This document shows positions 1-10,233 of a DNA stretch of 64,000 bases, piece after piece. The notes under the pieces are model-generated. The model was not told the DNA's origin. It was given only the letters and a program-made list of their open reading frames with translations, and ran no database searches. The position numbers were made by a program, and so were the translations under genes. Location: positions 3,553 through 67,552 of the forward strand of contig JADKCH010000017.1 of NCBI GenBank assembly GCA_016714685.1. The letters are read 5' to 3'. Numbering within the stretch: the stretch's first letter is position 1; every line of letters starts with the position of its first letter. The DNA is from Candidatus Geothrix odensensis. Its GTDB lineage: Bacteria > Acidobacteriota > Holophagae > Holophagales > Holophagaceae.

Positions 1-78
1 ATCGTCATCAACCATGAGCACGGAGGCTCTGGCGCCACCTTCCCCGGCACTGGGCTGAGCGCTGGGAACAGAAGTCAT
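1..78 (-). CDS. response regulator, N-terminal fragment (runs off left edge)
   Basis: The reverse strand reads ATG at 78-76 and stays open to the window edge for 26 codons. The end of the fragment, VLMVDDD, is the classic first beta strand of a receiver domain with its acidic pocket (two consecutive Asp). About 18 residues of Ser/Ala/Gly-rich leader precede it. The protein would therefore be a two-component response regulator, but the phosphorylated Asp, the output domain and the length are outside the window. It lies 34 bases downstream of a small ORF on the same strand and is divergent from the TetR gene. The seven-residue motif is strongly typical, but the fragment is short. Confidence 0.6.
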   Translation of the reverse strand, partial: MTSVPSAQPSAGEGGARASVLMVDDD

Positions 79-112
79 AGGACCATCCTAGTGGCGGGGC
101 CTTCACGGAAGC

Positions 113-223
113 TCATAAAGCGCATTTTTCGAGCATTTGATTTCGCAGGGGCAGAGGATCTTGGCGCTGCATTTCGACCAGATCTCTGAAGGCCATGCGG
201 ATATTGCCCAAGTTGTGGTTCAT
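113..223 (-). CDS. small ORF, 36 residues, unknown function
   Basis: The ATG at 223-221 is preceded on the reverse strand by GGAGAAAG, a good Shine-Dalgarno match at short spacing. The frame runs 36 codons to a TGA at 113. The peptide is hydrophilic with mixed charge (starts MNHNLGNIRM, ends LEKCAL), has no membrane segment, and I recognise no family. It precedes the response-regulator start by 34 bases, so it may be a leader peptide or small regulator in that transcript. The alternative is a chance ORF; the ribosome binding site and the position favour a real gene only moderately. Confidence 0.35.
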   Translation of the reverse strand: MNHNLGNIRMAFRDLVEMQRQDPLPLRNQMLEKCAL

Positions 224-258
224 CTTTCTCCGTCCTGGCGGGAAAGTCGATTCCATGC

Positions 259-286
259 ATATTAATATTATAAACTATATTAATAT
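259..286. promoter_or_regulatory. tandem palindromes ATATTAATAT in divergent promoter region
   Basis: The ten-base self-complementary word ATATTAATAT occurs at 259-268 and again at 277-286, 18 bases centre to centre, inside an AT-only patch (about 250-300) in otherwise GC-rich DNA. It sits between the small ORF/response regulator and the divergent TetR gene. This is the usual place for a TetR-family operator overlapping promoter elements. The repeats are seen directly; their use as an operator is inference. Confidence 0.45.
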
Positions 287-372
287 AATATTTACATAAA
301 ACCAAAGAGCTTGTGTTCTACGAGTCGCCGAAAAAATCGTTTTATGGTGAACGGAACAAGGAGTGCAAGCGG

Positions 373-1155
373 ATGCATGAACGGATCAGGACTTTACGGA
401 GCCTGGAGCCAGCCAACTCAGGGCGCACCTCCTATCTCGCCATTCTCGAGGCCGCTGCGGGCCTGTTCAGCCAGTTCGCGGCCGAGGACATCACCCTGCG
501 GGACATCCTGGTTATCTCCGGGGTGAGCAACCAGAGCCTGTATAACTACTTCCCCAGTGGCCGGGATGACATTGCGCTGGTCCTCTATGACCGCTTCCAG
601 GGGGCCATGGCCGAAGACTTCAGTGGGCATATTCGATCAATTAAATGGGGTGGAGCGGAAGATGATGCGGAAACAATTGCCTATTTGAGCGCATGTCTTG
701 CAAAATCGGTATTTGGACTCCTGAAAACCAGTCGCACCCTGCAGTCCAATCTCTACAGCTACCTCAGGGCCCACAACCTGCTGGGCATCGCCAGCCATTC
801 GGACGAGTTGGAAGCAGCCTTGATGCAGGCATTCAACCTGCCGATCGGTCACCGATTCGTGAATGAGGAACTGCCGCGGGTCGTTCGAGTCAGCGTGCAC
901 ACCATCCGGGGCATCGCCGACCTGGGCTTGATGGATCCGGCCTTTTCGCTGGACAAGCTCGAGTCCAACGCGAGAAAGCTGGGCCGCGCCCTGCTCAGGA
1001 CCGGCCTACGGGACCTGGACAGCCCCAGCGGGAGCCATGGATTGGCGGCGGATTCCGCAGGGCCGGGGGCGATCCAGGGCGCTTCCCTCAGCCCGGCCAA
1101 GAAACAGGACATCCTGGAACGCATCATGAAACGCAAGCGGTCGGGCTCGGCCTAG
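373..1155 (+). CDS. TetR/AcrR family transcriptional regulator
   Basis: The protein of 260 residues carries an N-terminal TetR DNA-binding domain. The region around residues 20-65 has the helix-turn-helix pattern ending in VSNQSLYNYFPSGRDDIA, the signature recognition helix plus following Tyr-Phe. The C-terminal ligand domain is unlike any specific subfamily I recognise, and the tail (about residues 230-260) is Lys/Arg-rich. The frame is open back to a GTG at 313. I chose ATG 373 because AAGGAG lies nine bases upstream and the domain needs no more N-terminal sequence. It is transcribed away from the response-regulator/small-ORF pair across an AT-rich gap holding tandem palindromes, so autoregulation is likely. 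The regulated genes are unknown. Confidence 0.85.
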   Translation: MHERIRTLRSLEPANSGRTSYLAILEAAAGLFSQFAAEDITLRDILVISGVSNQSLYNYFPSGRDDIALVLYDRFQGAMAEDFSGHIRSIKWGGAEDDAETIAYLSACLAKSVFGLLKTSRTLQSNLYSYLRAHNLLGIASHSDELEAALMQAFNLPIGHRFVNEELPRVVRVSVHTIRGIADLGLMDPAFSLDKLESNARKLGRALLRTGLRDLDSPSGSHGLAADSAGPGAIQGASLSPAKKQDILERIMKRKRSGSA

Positions 1156-1166
1156 CCGACCGGAGG

Positions 1167-2414
1167 CTACAGCGCGGTCCTCGGCTGCACGGCCGCATGG
1201 GCCAGGAGCAGGCCCGTGAGCAGGGCGATGGCCACGAAGAGGGCCTGGAAGGCGGTGTCGAGGCCCATCACCAGCTGCTTCTGAATGATGAACTCGAGGC
1301 CCTTGAAGCCGAGGCCCCCGGGCACCAGCACCATGAGGCCTGGCAGTAGGGTCACCACCGAGGGGCGCCGGGTGAGGCGCGTGAAGAGGTTGCTGCCCAG
1401 GCCCAGGGCGAAGGCGCCGAGGCCCACGCCGAACTGGGGCCCCAGCAGCACGGCGCCCTGGCGCGTGCCGAAGAAGGCCAGCACGCAGGCCGCGAAGATC
1501 CAGGGCAGGTCGCGGGGCCGCGCCTTGAAGATCACCACGAAGGCGGAGGCGGCCAGCAGCAGGGTGGGCAGGATGGTCCAGCCCGGCAGGGGCAGGGGTG
1601 TGCCCTGCAGGGCGCGGTCGAGCATGGCCACGGCGAGCCGTTGGCCCAGGGCCACGCCGAAACCGAGCGACAGGAAGGTCATGGCCGTGTCCACCAGGCG
1701 CGCCGTGCCGGCGACGAGGTTGCCGGTGGCCAGCTCGTTCATGGACACCACCAGGCGCAGGCCCGGCACGAGGACGATGAGGCCCGCCACCGTGAGCACC
1801 TGGGGCGAGACCTGGGGGAACCGGTAGGCCGCGGCCACGGCCAGGAAGCCCACCAGGGTGCCGGCCACGGGATGGACCAGGCGTGACAGGCCGGCCTTCC
1901 GTCCCAGCAGGATGGCCATGAGGCCCACCAGGGCGCCCAGCACGGCCGTGAGGAGCATCTCGCGCCAGCCGCCGCCGAAGAACATGGCGGCCGGGGCGGA
2001 GCCGAGGCCGAAGCACAGCACCGTCAGCAGCGCGCCCCAGCGATCCGGCGCCGCGAGGATCGCCTGCACGCGGTCATGGGCCCCGGTGGCGTCCAGGTCG
2101 CCGGCGATGAGGGCGTCCGTGGTCTCCTGCAGGTCTGACAGCTTCTCCAGGTTCACATCGCCGGAGGGGCTGCGCTGGATGAAGGTCCAGTGGTGGCCGC
2201 CCTTCCCCAGCGAGGCGAAGAAGGCCGTGGGCAGGGCGAAGAACTGGCCCTCCAGCCCCAGCCGCCCGGAGATCCGGGCCAGGGCATCCTCGAAGCGGTG
2301 GGCGGGGATCCCGAAGGCCTGGAAGGCGCGGCCCAGCTCCAGGCAGAGCGCGATCTCGGGCGGCGTGGCGGCCGGAGGGGCGGGGGCGGGACCAGGTGCT
2401 TCGGGCGCGGACAT
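1167..2414 (-). CDS. ThrE-type threonine/serine exporter family membrane protein
   Basis: The product is 415 residues. After a Pro/Ala-rich leader (about 1-17) comes a soluble N-terminal domain (about 20-130) with the pattern of the ThrE/DUF1212 family: a GIPAHRFEDAL helix followed by a beta-rich part with FFALPTAFFASL. About ten hydrophobic segments fill residues 130-410. Single-chain proteins with both halves (ThrE plus ThrE_2) export threonine and serine in actinobacteria; the substrate here is inferred from that family. It converges on the TetR gene with only 11 bases between stops, and stands alone, 98 bases from the divergent molybdoenzyme gene. Confidence 0.8.
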   Translation of the reverse strand: MSAPEAPGPAPAPPAATPPEIALCLELGRAFQAFGIPAHRFEDALARISGRLGLEGQFFALPTAFFASLGKGGHHWTFIQRSPSGDVNLEKLSDLQETTDALIAGDLDATGAHDRVQAILAAPDRWGALLTVLCFGLGSAPAAMFFGGGWREMLLTAVLGALVGLMAILLGRKAGLSRLVHPVAGTLVGFLAVAAAYRFPQVSPQVLTVAGLIVLVPGLRLVVSMNELATGNLVAGTARLVDTAMTFLSLGFGVALGQRLAVAMLDRALQGTPLPLPGWTILPTLLLAASAFVVIFKARPRDLPWIFAACVLAFFGTRQGAVLLGPQFGVGLGAFALGLGSNLFTRLTRRPSVVTLLPGLMVLVPGGLGFKGLEFIIQKQLVMGLDTAFQALFVAIALLTGLLLAHAAVQPRTAL

Positions 2415-2512
2415 GCCCCAGGTTAGCGGCCCCGGGCCGCCCTGCGGATCTTGATCACAAGCGCCGGGAGGAGCGCGGCCCGGCGCATGGCCCTCCCTAT
2501 CCTGGTAGGGTC

Positions 2513-4551
2513 ATGACCGTCCACACCACCGCCTGTCCCCGGAACTGCTACAGCACCTGCGCCATGCGGGTGACGGTGGAAGGCGGCCGGATCACCGCCA
2601 TCGACCCCCACGAAGGCAACTGGGCGACCTCCGAAGGCCCCTGCCTCAAGGGGCTGAGCTACCTGGAGCGGCAGGTCAGCCCCGAGCGGATCCTGCATCC
2701 CATGAAGCGCACCGCCTCCGGTGCCTTCGAGCGGGTGGGCTGGGACGAGGCGCTGGACCTCATCACCCGCCACCTCGAGACGGCGCGGCGCGGCCACGGG
2801 CCGAAGTCCGTCTTCTACTACGCGGCCAGCGGCACCAAGGGCCTGCTCAACAGCTGCGGCCTGGCCTTCTGGCGGCAGTTCGGCGGCTGCACCACCACCT
2901 ACGGCGACCTCTGCTGGCCCGCGGGGCTGGAGGCCACGCGCCTCACCTTCGGCGACAACCGCCAGAGCGCGCCCTGGGACATCGCCGAATCCCGCCTCAT
3001 CGTCATGTGGGGCAAGAACGCCTCGGAGACGAACCTCCACCAGATGCGCTTCGTCCATCAGGCGCTGGAGCGCGGGGCCAGGCTGGTGGTGATCGACCCC
3101 CGTCGGACGCCCACCGCCGACCGGGCCCACCTGCTGCTGCAGCCGCGGCCGGGCACCGACGGGGCCCTGGCCCTGGGCCTGGCGCACCTGCTCATCGAGG
3201 ATGGCCAGGTGGACGAGGCCTTCATCCGGGAGCACGTCCTGGGCTATGAGGCCTATGCGCAACTGGTGAAGGCCTGGACGCCGATCCGCACCGCCCAGGT
3301 GTGCGGCCTCCCGAGGCGCAGCTCCTCGAGCTGGCCGACCTCATGGGGCAGGTGGCCCCCATGAGCATCTGCGCGGGCTTCGGCATGCAGCGCTACACCA
3401 ACGGCGGCCAGACCATGCGGGCCATCCAGGCCCTGCTGCCCCTCACGGGCAACCTCGGCAAGCCCGGTGCGGGCTGGGTCTACGCCAACCTCGCCACCCA
3501 GATCTTCGGGCACCTGAAGGACCCCCTGGACTTCTACCCGCCCGAGCAGCCCGATGGCGTGGTGCGCGTCTCCGTGAGCACCGCGCGCCTGGGCAAGGAC
3601 ATGCTGGCGCAGCAGGACCCCCCGCTGAGGGTGGGCTGGATCGAGCGGGGCAACCCCGCCGCGCAGAACCCCGAGACGCCCAGCGTACTGGCGGCCCTGC
3701 GCGCCCTGGACTTCCTGGTGGTGGTGGACGAGCGGCTCACAGACACGGCCCGGGAGGCCCACCTGGTGCTGCCCAGCAAGAGCCTCTTCGAACAGACGGA
3801 TGTCATCGGCGCCTACTGGCACGCCTACCTGCAGATTCGCCAGAAGGTGGTGGAACCCCCCGGCGAAGTGCGGCCCGAGACCGAGATCTATCGTGCCCTG
3901 GGTCAGCGGCTGGGCCTGAGGCCGGAGCAGCTGGCCGAGTGCCTGCCCGAGGCTGGCGATGCCGGCGTGGAGGCCTGGCTGGAGGCCCGCCTGGCGCCGC
4001 ACGGACTCAGCCTCGGTCAGCTGCGGGAAGGCCCGGTGCTGGCTCCCGGCGCTGAGGAAATCGCCTTCGCCGATCTACGCTTCACCACGCCCTCGGGCAA
4101 GGTGGAGCTGCTCAGCGAGGAGGCCGTCACCCGCTGGGGCGTGGCAGCCTTGCCGGACTTCACGCCGCCCGTGGAGAGCCAGGCTGCCGGCGGTGGCAAG
4201 CACCCGCTGCAGCTGCTCACGCCCAACACCAAGAACTCGATCCACAGCCAGTTCCTGCCCCTGCAGGTGATCCGCCAGCTCCTGCCCGGTCCCACCCTGG
4301 AGATGGGCCCCGAGGATGCCCACCTGCGCGGCCTGAAAGAGGGCGAACGAGTGCGGGTCTTCAACGACCGGGGCAGCCTGGAGCTGCCGCTGCGCATCAG
4401 CTTCGGGATGCGGCCGGGCACCGTGGCGGCCTGCAACGGCTTCGGGGCTGAGGATGGCGGCTCCGTGAACCTGCTGTCCCTGGGCCGCGAGACGGACCTG
4501 GGCTTCGGGGCCGGCTTCCACGACAACCTGGTCGAGGTGGAGCGGGCATGA
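2513..4551 (+). pseudogene. DMSO-reductase-family molybdopterin oxidoreductase, catalytic subunit, interrupted by a frameshift
   Basis: Two overlapping frames make one protein of about 680 residues. The first (ATG 2513) carries the [4Fe-4S] motif with Cys8, Cys12, Cys16 and Cys44, then the bis-MGD domains, with GDLCWPAG placing Cys134 as probable molybdenum ligand. The frame is lost near 3312 in the C/G run CTCCCGAGG. One extra C there would join it to the downstream frame, which starts in PEAQLLELADLMG and continues through the molydopterin-binding C-terminal domain to 4551. There is no twin-arginine signal, so it is probably cytoplasmic-facing. Its stop overlaps the start of the FeS/anchor gene (ATGA), the usual A-B-C arrangement. 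The family reduces S-oxides, N-oxides, thiosulfate, polysulfide and similar acceptors; the substrate cannot be told. It may be a real mutation or a one-base sequencing error. Confidence 0.85.
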
Positions 4552-5885
4552 CGATGACCCAGTTCACCTTCGACCCCAACCGCTGCACCGGCTGCCAGGC
4601 CTGCGTGCTGGCCTGCTGGATGGAGAACCGCGAGGTCCAGACGCGGTCCTGGCGCACGGTCCACACCTTCAACGCCTGCGGCCACCCCGACCTGCCGGTC
4701 TTCCATCTCTCCTTCGCCTGCCACCACTGCGAGGCGCCCGCCTGCCTCGAGCACTGCCCGGCGGATGCCTACACGAAGGACGCGGCCACCGGCGTGGTGA
4801 CCATCCATGCGGATCGCTGCATGGGCTGCCGCTACTGCACCTGGGCCTGCCCCCACGACGCGCCGAAATTCAACGCGGCCCTCGGCACCATCGAGAAATG
4901 CACCCTCTGTCCCGAGCGGCTGGCGCAAGGCCTCGAGCCCGCCTGCGTGGCCCGCTGCCCCATGGAGGCCCTGGGCGTGTCCGCCCTCGATCCCGGGCGT
5001 CCCCTCGTCGGCGTGCCGGGGCTGCCCCCCTCGGCCACGGCGCCCGCCATCGCCATCGTGCCCCTGCGCCGACCCGAGCCGCCCCGTCTGGGACACCGGC
5101 CGCCGGACGAGGCGATGGGGCCCTACCTGGAGGCGTTGCTCCGGGTGGCGCAGCCGAAGATCACCCTGCGGGGCGAGTGGACCCTGCTGCTCTTCACCAC
5201 GGTGATCAGCGGGCTCGCGGCCTGGATGGGCGCCTCCCTGCTGGGCGGCCCGCCGGTGCACCGCTGGGCCTTCCTGCTCCTGGGCGCCCTGGTGCTGGGC
5301 CTGAGCACGGCGCACCTGGGGCGGCCGGAGCGCGCCTGGCGGGCCCTGCTGCACCTGCGAACCAGCTGGCTCTCCCGCGAGGTGGCCGCCGTCTCGCTTT
5401 TCCTGGGGCTGGGCGCCCTGGCGACATTCGTCGAACCAGCGCTGGGCCTCCCCGCGGCCCTGGCGGGCTTCCTGGCCCTCTTCGCCATCGACCGCCTCTA
5501 CCGCGTGGCCCTCCGCACGGGGCCCTGGAACCTCCACAGCGCCCACGTGCTGTTCAACGGCCTCTTCCTGCTGGGTCTGCTGGCCGGGATTCGGCCCCTG
5601 GCCCTGGTGCTGGGCCTGCTGAAGGCGCTGCTCTACCTGCACCGGAAGCAGCACTTCGCCGATCTGGGTAGGCCGGTCCGCCCCGGGATCTCCGCCTTGC
5701 GGCTGGGCCTCGGCTTCCTGGGGCCCCTGTGGCTGAGCGCAGCGCATCCACTCCTGGCGGCGGCCCTGGCGATCCTGGGCGACCTCGTCGATCGGGCCGA
5801 GTACTACGACGAGCTTGAGGTCGCCACGCCCCGGGCGGATCTGCTGGATCGCCTGCGGAAGGACACGACTGCTGCGCCGATCTAG
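4548..5885 (+). CDS. fused DmsB-like ferredoxin and DmsC-like membrane anchor subunit
   Basis: The product is 445 residues. Residues 1-150 hold four Cys groups for [4Fe-4S] clusters (CTGCQACVLAC; CHHCEAPACLEHCP; CMGCRYCTWACP; CTLCPERL with CVARCP), the electron-transfer subunit pattern of the DMSO reductase family. Residues 205-430 contain about eight hydrophobic helices with the DmsC-type LHLRTSWLSREV segment. The linker is Pro-rich. In most systems these are two proteins, so this is a B-C fusion that would take electrons from menaquinol and pass them to the molybdoenzyme encoded just upstream with an ATGA overlap. Its stop codon shares the tetranucleotide CTAG with the stop of the convergent FAD gene. 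Confidence 0.88.
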   Translation: MTMTQFTFDPNRCTGCQACVLACWMENREVQTRSWRTVHTFNACGHPDLPVFHLSFACHHCEAPACLEHCPADAYTKDAATGVVTIHADRCMGCRYCTWACPHDAPKFNAALGTIEKCTLCPERLAQGLEPACVARCPMEALGVSALDPGRPLVGVPGLPPSATAPAIAIVPLRRPEPPRLGHRPPDEAMGPYLEALLRVAQPKITLRGEWTLLLFTTVISGLAAWMGASLLGGPPVHRWAFLLLGALVLGLSTAHLGRPERAWRALLHLRTSWLSREVAAVSLFLGLGALATFVEPALGLPAALAGFLALFAIDRLYRVALRTGPWNLHSAHVLFNGLFLLGLLAGIRPLALVLGLLKALLYLHRKQHFADLGRPVRPGISALRLGLGFLGPLWLSAAHPLLAAALAILGDLVDRAEYYDELEVATPRADLLDRLRKDTTAAPI

Positions 5886-6988
5886 CCGGCCACTTCGTCC
5901 GCCAGCGCCAGGCAGGCCGTGAGGCCCGGGGACTCGATGCCCAGCAGGTTCACGAGGCCTGGTACGCCATGCTCGGTTTCACGCTGGATGAGGAAATCCG
6001 GCATGGGCTCGCCGGGGCCGTGGAGCTTGGGGCGGATGCCCGCGTAGGCCGGCTGCAGTGACCCGTCCGGCAGTCCGGGCCAGTACTTGCGGATCTCGGC
6101 GTAGAAGCTTTCGGCGCGGTGGGGGTCCACGCCGTACTCCTCGCGGTCGATCCACTCCACGTCCGGCCCGAAGCGGGCCTGGCCCGCCAGGTCTAGGGTG
6201 AGGTGGACGCCCAGGGCGCCGAGGGGCGGGATGGGATAGACCAGCCGCGAGAAGGGCGCGGCGCCGGTGAGGCTGAAGTAGTTGCCCTTGGCGAAGCGGC
6301 GGGGCAGGGGCGGCAGGCTCGCGGCGCGAATGCCCTCGATGGCATGGGCCACGCCAAGGGCGCCCAGCCCCGCGGCGTTGAAGACGCGCCGCGCCAGCAG
6401 GGTCATGGGCTCGGCGCCGCCGACCCGAAGCTCCACTCCCTGCGCGGTGGCGCGGCCCCCCAGCACGGGGCTCTTCAGCACCACTGAGGCGCCCGCGGTT
6501 TCCGCCTCCCGGCACAGGGAGCGCATGAGGCCATGGCTGTCGACGATGCCCGTGCTGGGGGAGAGCAGGGCCGCCGTGCAGTGGAGCCGGGGTTCGAGGC
6601 GCCGGGCCTCCTCGGCGTCGAGCCACTGGAGGTCCGCCACGCCATTGGCGGCGGCCCGGGCCTGGAGCTGGCGCAGGGCCTCCACCTGGGCAGCATCCGT
6701 GGCCACGATGAGCTTGCCGCAGCGGCGGTGGTCCACGTGGTGCTCGGCGCAGTAGGCGTAGAGGGCCCGGTTGCCCGCCACGCAAAGCTGGGCCTTGAGC
6801 GAGTCCTTTGGATAGTAGATCCCCGCGTGGATGACCTCGCTGTTGCGCGAGCTGATGCCCGTGCCGATGCGGTCCTCCGCTTCCAGCACCACCACCTCGC
6901 GGCCCTGCAGGGCCAGCTTCCGGGCGAGCGCCAAGCCCACCACGCCAGCGCCGATGACGATGCAGTCCACGCGTTCCATGGCATCCAT
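5882..6988 (-). CDS. FAD-dependent oxidoreductase, L-2-hydroxyglutarate dehydrogenase-like
   Basis: The product is about 368 residues of the DAO fold. The N-terminal FAD-binding motif is IVIGAGVVGLALARKLA, followed by SSRNSEVIHAGIYYP and a C-terminal GIESPGLTACLALADEV segment. These match the LhgO/L2HGDH branch, which oxidises L-2-hydroxyglutarate to 2-oxoglutarate with electrons going to the quinone pool. The frame is open to 7057, but that extension overlaps an intergenic repeat, so I used the ATG at 6988; a second ATG nine bases further in is possible. No clear Shine-Dalgarno resolves them. It converges on the DmsBC fusion with the stop codons interleaved in CTAG. Confidence 0.78.
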   Translation of the reverse strand: MDAMERVDCIVIGAGVVGLALARKLALQGREVVVLEAEDRIGTGISSRNSEVIHAGIYYPKDSLKAQLCVAGNRALYAYCAEHHVDHRRCGKLIVATDAAQVEALRQLQARAAANGVADLQWLDAEEARRLEPRLHCTAALLSPSTGIVDSHGLMRSLCREAETAGASVVLKSPVLGGRATAQGVELRVGGAEPMTLLARRVFNAAGLGALGVAHAIEGIRAASLPPLPRRFAKGNYFSLTGAAPFSRLVYPIPPLGALGVHLTLDLAGQARFGPDVEWIDREEYGVDPHRAESFYAEIRKYWPGLPDGSLQPAYAGIRPKLHGPGEPMPDFLIQRETEHGVPGLVNLLGIESPGLTACLALADEVAG

Positions 6989-7026
6989 CTTCGCGGTAAT
7001 GGTGGTTTCTAGGAAGTCAGGGCAAA

Positions 7027-7140
7027 GGCTTCGATCCACAAATTTCATAGACTCCACAGGTGGACTTACGGAACGGGAGGCCGGGCTGTGGCGCTGGCTG
7101 GCACTGAATCTGTGTCATCTGTGTAATCTGTGGATTCCGC
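7027..7140. repeat. paired inverted intergenic repeat (CCACAGAT/ATCTGTGG type)
   Basis: The left arm (about 7031-7061) contains GATCCACAAATTTCATAGAC and CTCCACAGG. The right arm (about 7107-7140) contains the opposite-strand units AATCTGTG, CATCTGTG and AATCTGTGG. The arms are imperfectly complementary and made of units of about ten bases. Related paired arms occur at 16418-16526, 28222-28285 and 62220-62436. It lies between the divergent FAD gene and mutS. Confidence 0.5.
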
Positions 7141-7162
7141 CTTTTCCTTTCCTGGATGTGCC

Positions 7163-9678
7163 ATGTCCACTCCCATGCTGCAGCAGATCGCCGGCCTCAA
7201 GCGCGAGGCGGGCGAGGCCGTGCTGCTGACGCGCATGGGCGACTTCTACGAGATCCTGGGGGAGGACGCGGTCCGGGCGGCCCCGGTGCTGGAGATCGCG
7301 CTGACGATGCGGGGCAAGGGCACGGAAGCGGAGACGCCCATGTGCGGCGTGCCCCACTTCGCCCTGGAGTCCTACCTGCCCAAGCTGCTGGCGGCGGGCT
7401 TCTCCGCGGCCATCGCGGAGCCCACGGCGAAGCCCGAGGAGGTGAAGGGCCTGCTGCCCCGCGCCATCAAGCGCATCATCACCCCCGGCACTTGGCTCGA
7501 CGATGACGCCCGCTGGCTCTGCGCCCTGCACCGGACGGGGACCACCTGGGGCCTGGCCCTGCTGCAGCTGGCCTCCGGCGCCCTGCGGGTGCTGCCCGGC
7601 GAGGGCCAGGAGGCCCTGCAGGCCACCCTGGAGCGGCTGGATCCCCAGGAACTGATCCTGGCCGAGGGCGCGGAGGATCCCCCCGATCTCGAGGCCGCCC
7701 GTACGCGACTGCCCACCTGGCGCTTCGAGGCCTCCCGAGCCAAGCAGCAGGTGCTGGCCTTCTTCGGCTGGCAGCACCTGGAAGGCGTGGGCCTCGATCC
7801 CTACCCGGCGGCCCTGGGCGCCCTGGCGGCGCTACTTGATCACGTGGAGGCCACCCAGAAGGGCCGCCCGGCCCACCTGCAGGGCGTGGCCCTCGAACTG
7901 GGCGCCTCCGGGCCCCTGGTGGATGCCACCAGCGCCCGGCACCTCGAAGTCCTCGCCAACGGCCTGGATGGCGGCCGGGCCGGGTCCCTGCTGGCCCTGC
8001 TGGACCAGTGCCGCACCCGCATGGGCTCCCGCCGGCTAAAGGCCTGGCTGGAGCAGCCCCTGCGCGATCGCGGGGCGCTGGAACGCCGCTGGTCCCAGGT
8101 GGCCTGGCTCACGGAGGATCGCCGCCGCGGCCCCATCCAGACCCTGCTGGCCCAGGTGCCGGACCTGGATCGCCTGCTGGGCCGCGTGGCCCTGGGCCTG
8201 GCCCTGCCGCCGGAGCTGGCCCAGCTGCGCGAGGGGCTGGCCGTGCTCCAGAAGCTGCCCGCGCGGATCCAGGACGAGGGCTGGGCCTCCGAGGTTGCGG
8301 AGCTGGGGCTCTGGCCTGGAGATACGCCCCTGTGCACGCCCCTACTCAGCGAACTGCAGCGCAGCCTTGCCGAGGCGCCGCCGTTGGATCTCGAGAAGGG
8401 TGGCGTCATTCGGGAAGGCGTGGATCTCGAGCTCGACGGCGTGCGCCGCCTAGCCCGCGACGCCAAGCAGGTGATGCTGGAACTGGAGGAGGAGGAGCGG
8501 GCCGCCTCGGGCATCAACAGCCTGAAGATCAAATACAACCGCGTGTTCGGGTACTACTTCGAAATCACGAAATCGAACCTGGGCGCCGTGCCGGCCCACT
8601 TCCTCCGCAAGCAGACCCTGGCCAACGCCGAGCGCTTCACCACGGAGAAGCTGGTGGCCTTCGAGCAGCGGCTGCTGAGCGCGGAGAGCGACCAGGCCCG
8701 GCTGGAGGCGATCCAGTTCCAGCGCCTGCTGGCCCTCGTGCTGGAGCACCGGGCAGGCTTGATCGCCCTGGCCCGGGCCGTGGCTGCGCTGGACGTGCTG
8801 GCGGCCCTGGCGGAGCGGGCCCGGCTCTCGGGCTGGACGCGGCCCGAGCTGGGCGAGGAGCGGGAGCTGGTGCTGGCGGCGGCCCGCCATCCCATGCTGG
8901 AATCCCGCCTGGGCCGGGATTGCATCCCCAACGACCTGCAGTTCAGCGCGCAGCAGCCCATGGCCGTGGTGACGGGCCCCAACATGGGCGGCAAGTCCAC
9001 CTTCCTGCGCACGGCGGCCCTGCTGGTGGTGCTGGCCCAGACCGGCTCCTTCGTGCCCGCGGAGCTCATGCGCTTCGGCCTGGTGGACCGCATCTTCACC
9101 CGCATCGGCGCCTCGGATCAGCTCGCCAAGGGCCAGTCCACCTTCATGGTGGAGATGACCGAGACCGCGCGGATCCTCAACCAGACCACCGCCGCCAGCC
9201 TGGTGATCCTGGACGAGATCGGCAGGGGCACCTCCACGCGGGATGGCCTGGCCTTGGCCGAGGCCATTGCCCTCTTCCTCCGTGACTTGAAAGGCGGCGC
9301 CCCGCGCACCCTCTTTGCCACCCACTACTTCGAGATGACCAAGCTGGCGGATGACAGCCGCATCCAGAACCTCCACGTGGAGGTCCAGGAGTGGGAGGAG
9401 CAGCTGCACTTCCTCCACCGCGTGGCCCAGGGCCCGGCGGACCGCAGCTACGGCATCCAGGTGGCGCGCCTGGCGGGCCTGCCGAAGTCGGTCATCCAGA
9501 AGGCCCAGCGCCTGCTGGCCCAGACCCCCGAAACGCCGCCCCGGGCGCCCATGCCGAGTCAGCCGGCCCTGCCGCTCTTCGAAACAGAGCCAGATCCGTT
9601 GCGGGCCGAGTTGGAGTCCCTGGACCTGAACCGAATGACGCCCATCGAAGCCCTGAACTGGATCGCCTCGAGGCGACG

Positions 9679-9682
<4 letters not shown>
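7163..9682 (+). CDS. mutS: DNA mismatch repair protein MutS
   Basis: The product of 839 residues, normal for the family, binds mismatches and uses ATP to recruit MutL. The N-terminal mismatch-recognition domain starts TPMLQQIAGLK and has the MGDFYE segment holding the Phe-x-Glu that contacts the mismatch. The ATPase domain has the Walker A motif GPNMGGKST near residues 604-612, the Walker B VILDEIGRGTST and the conserved ATHYFE. I chose ATG 7163 (MSTPM) over the upstream in-frame codon because MutS proteins begin just before TPM. Its TGA overlaps the ATG of the next gene. No mutL is visible in the window. Confidence 0.97.

Positions 9683-10207
<525 letters not shown>

Positions 10208-10233
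<26 letters not shown>

Noticed and set aside
5882..5885. The shared CTAG stop of the convergent DmsBC and FAD genes as a regulatory element
   Set aside because: CTAG reads TAG on both strands, so tight convergent packing alone explains it.
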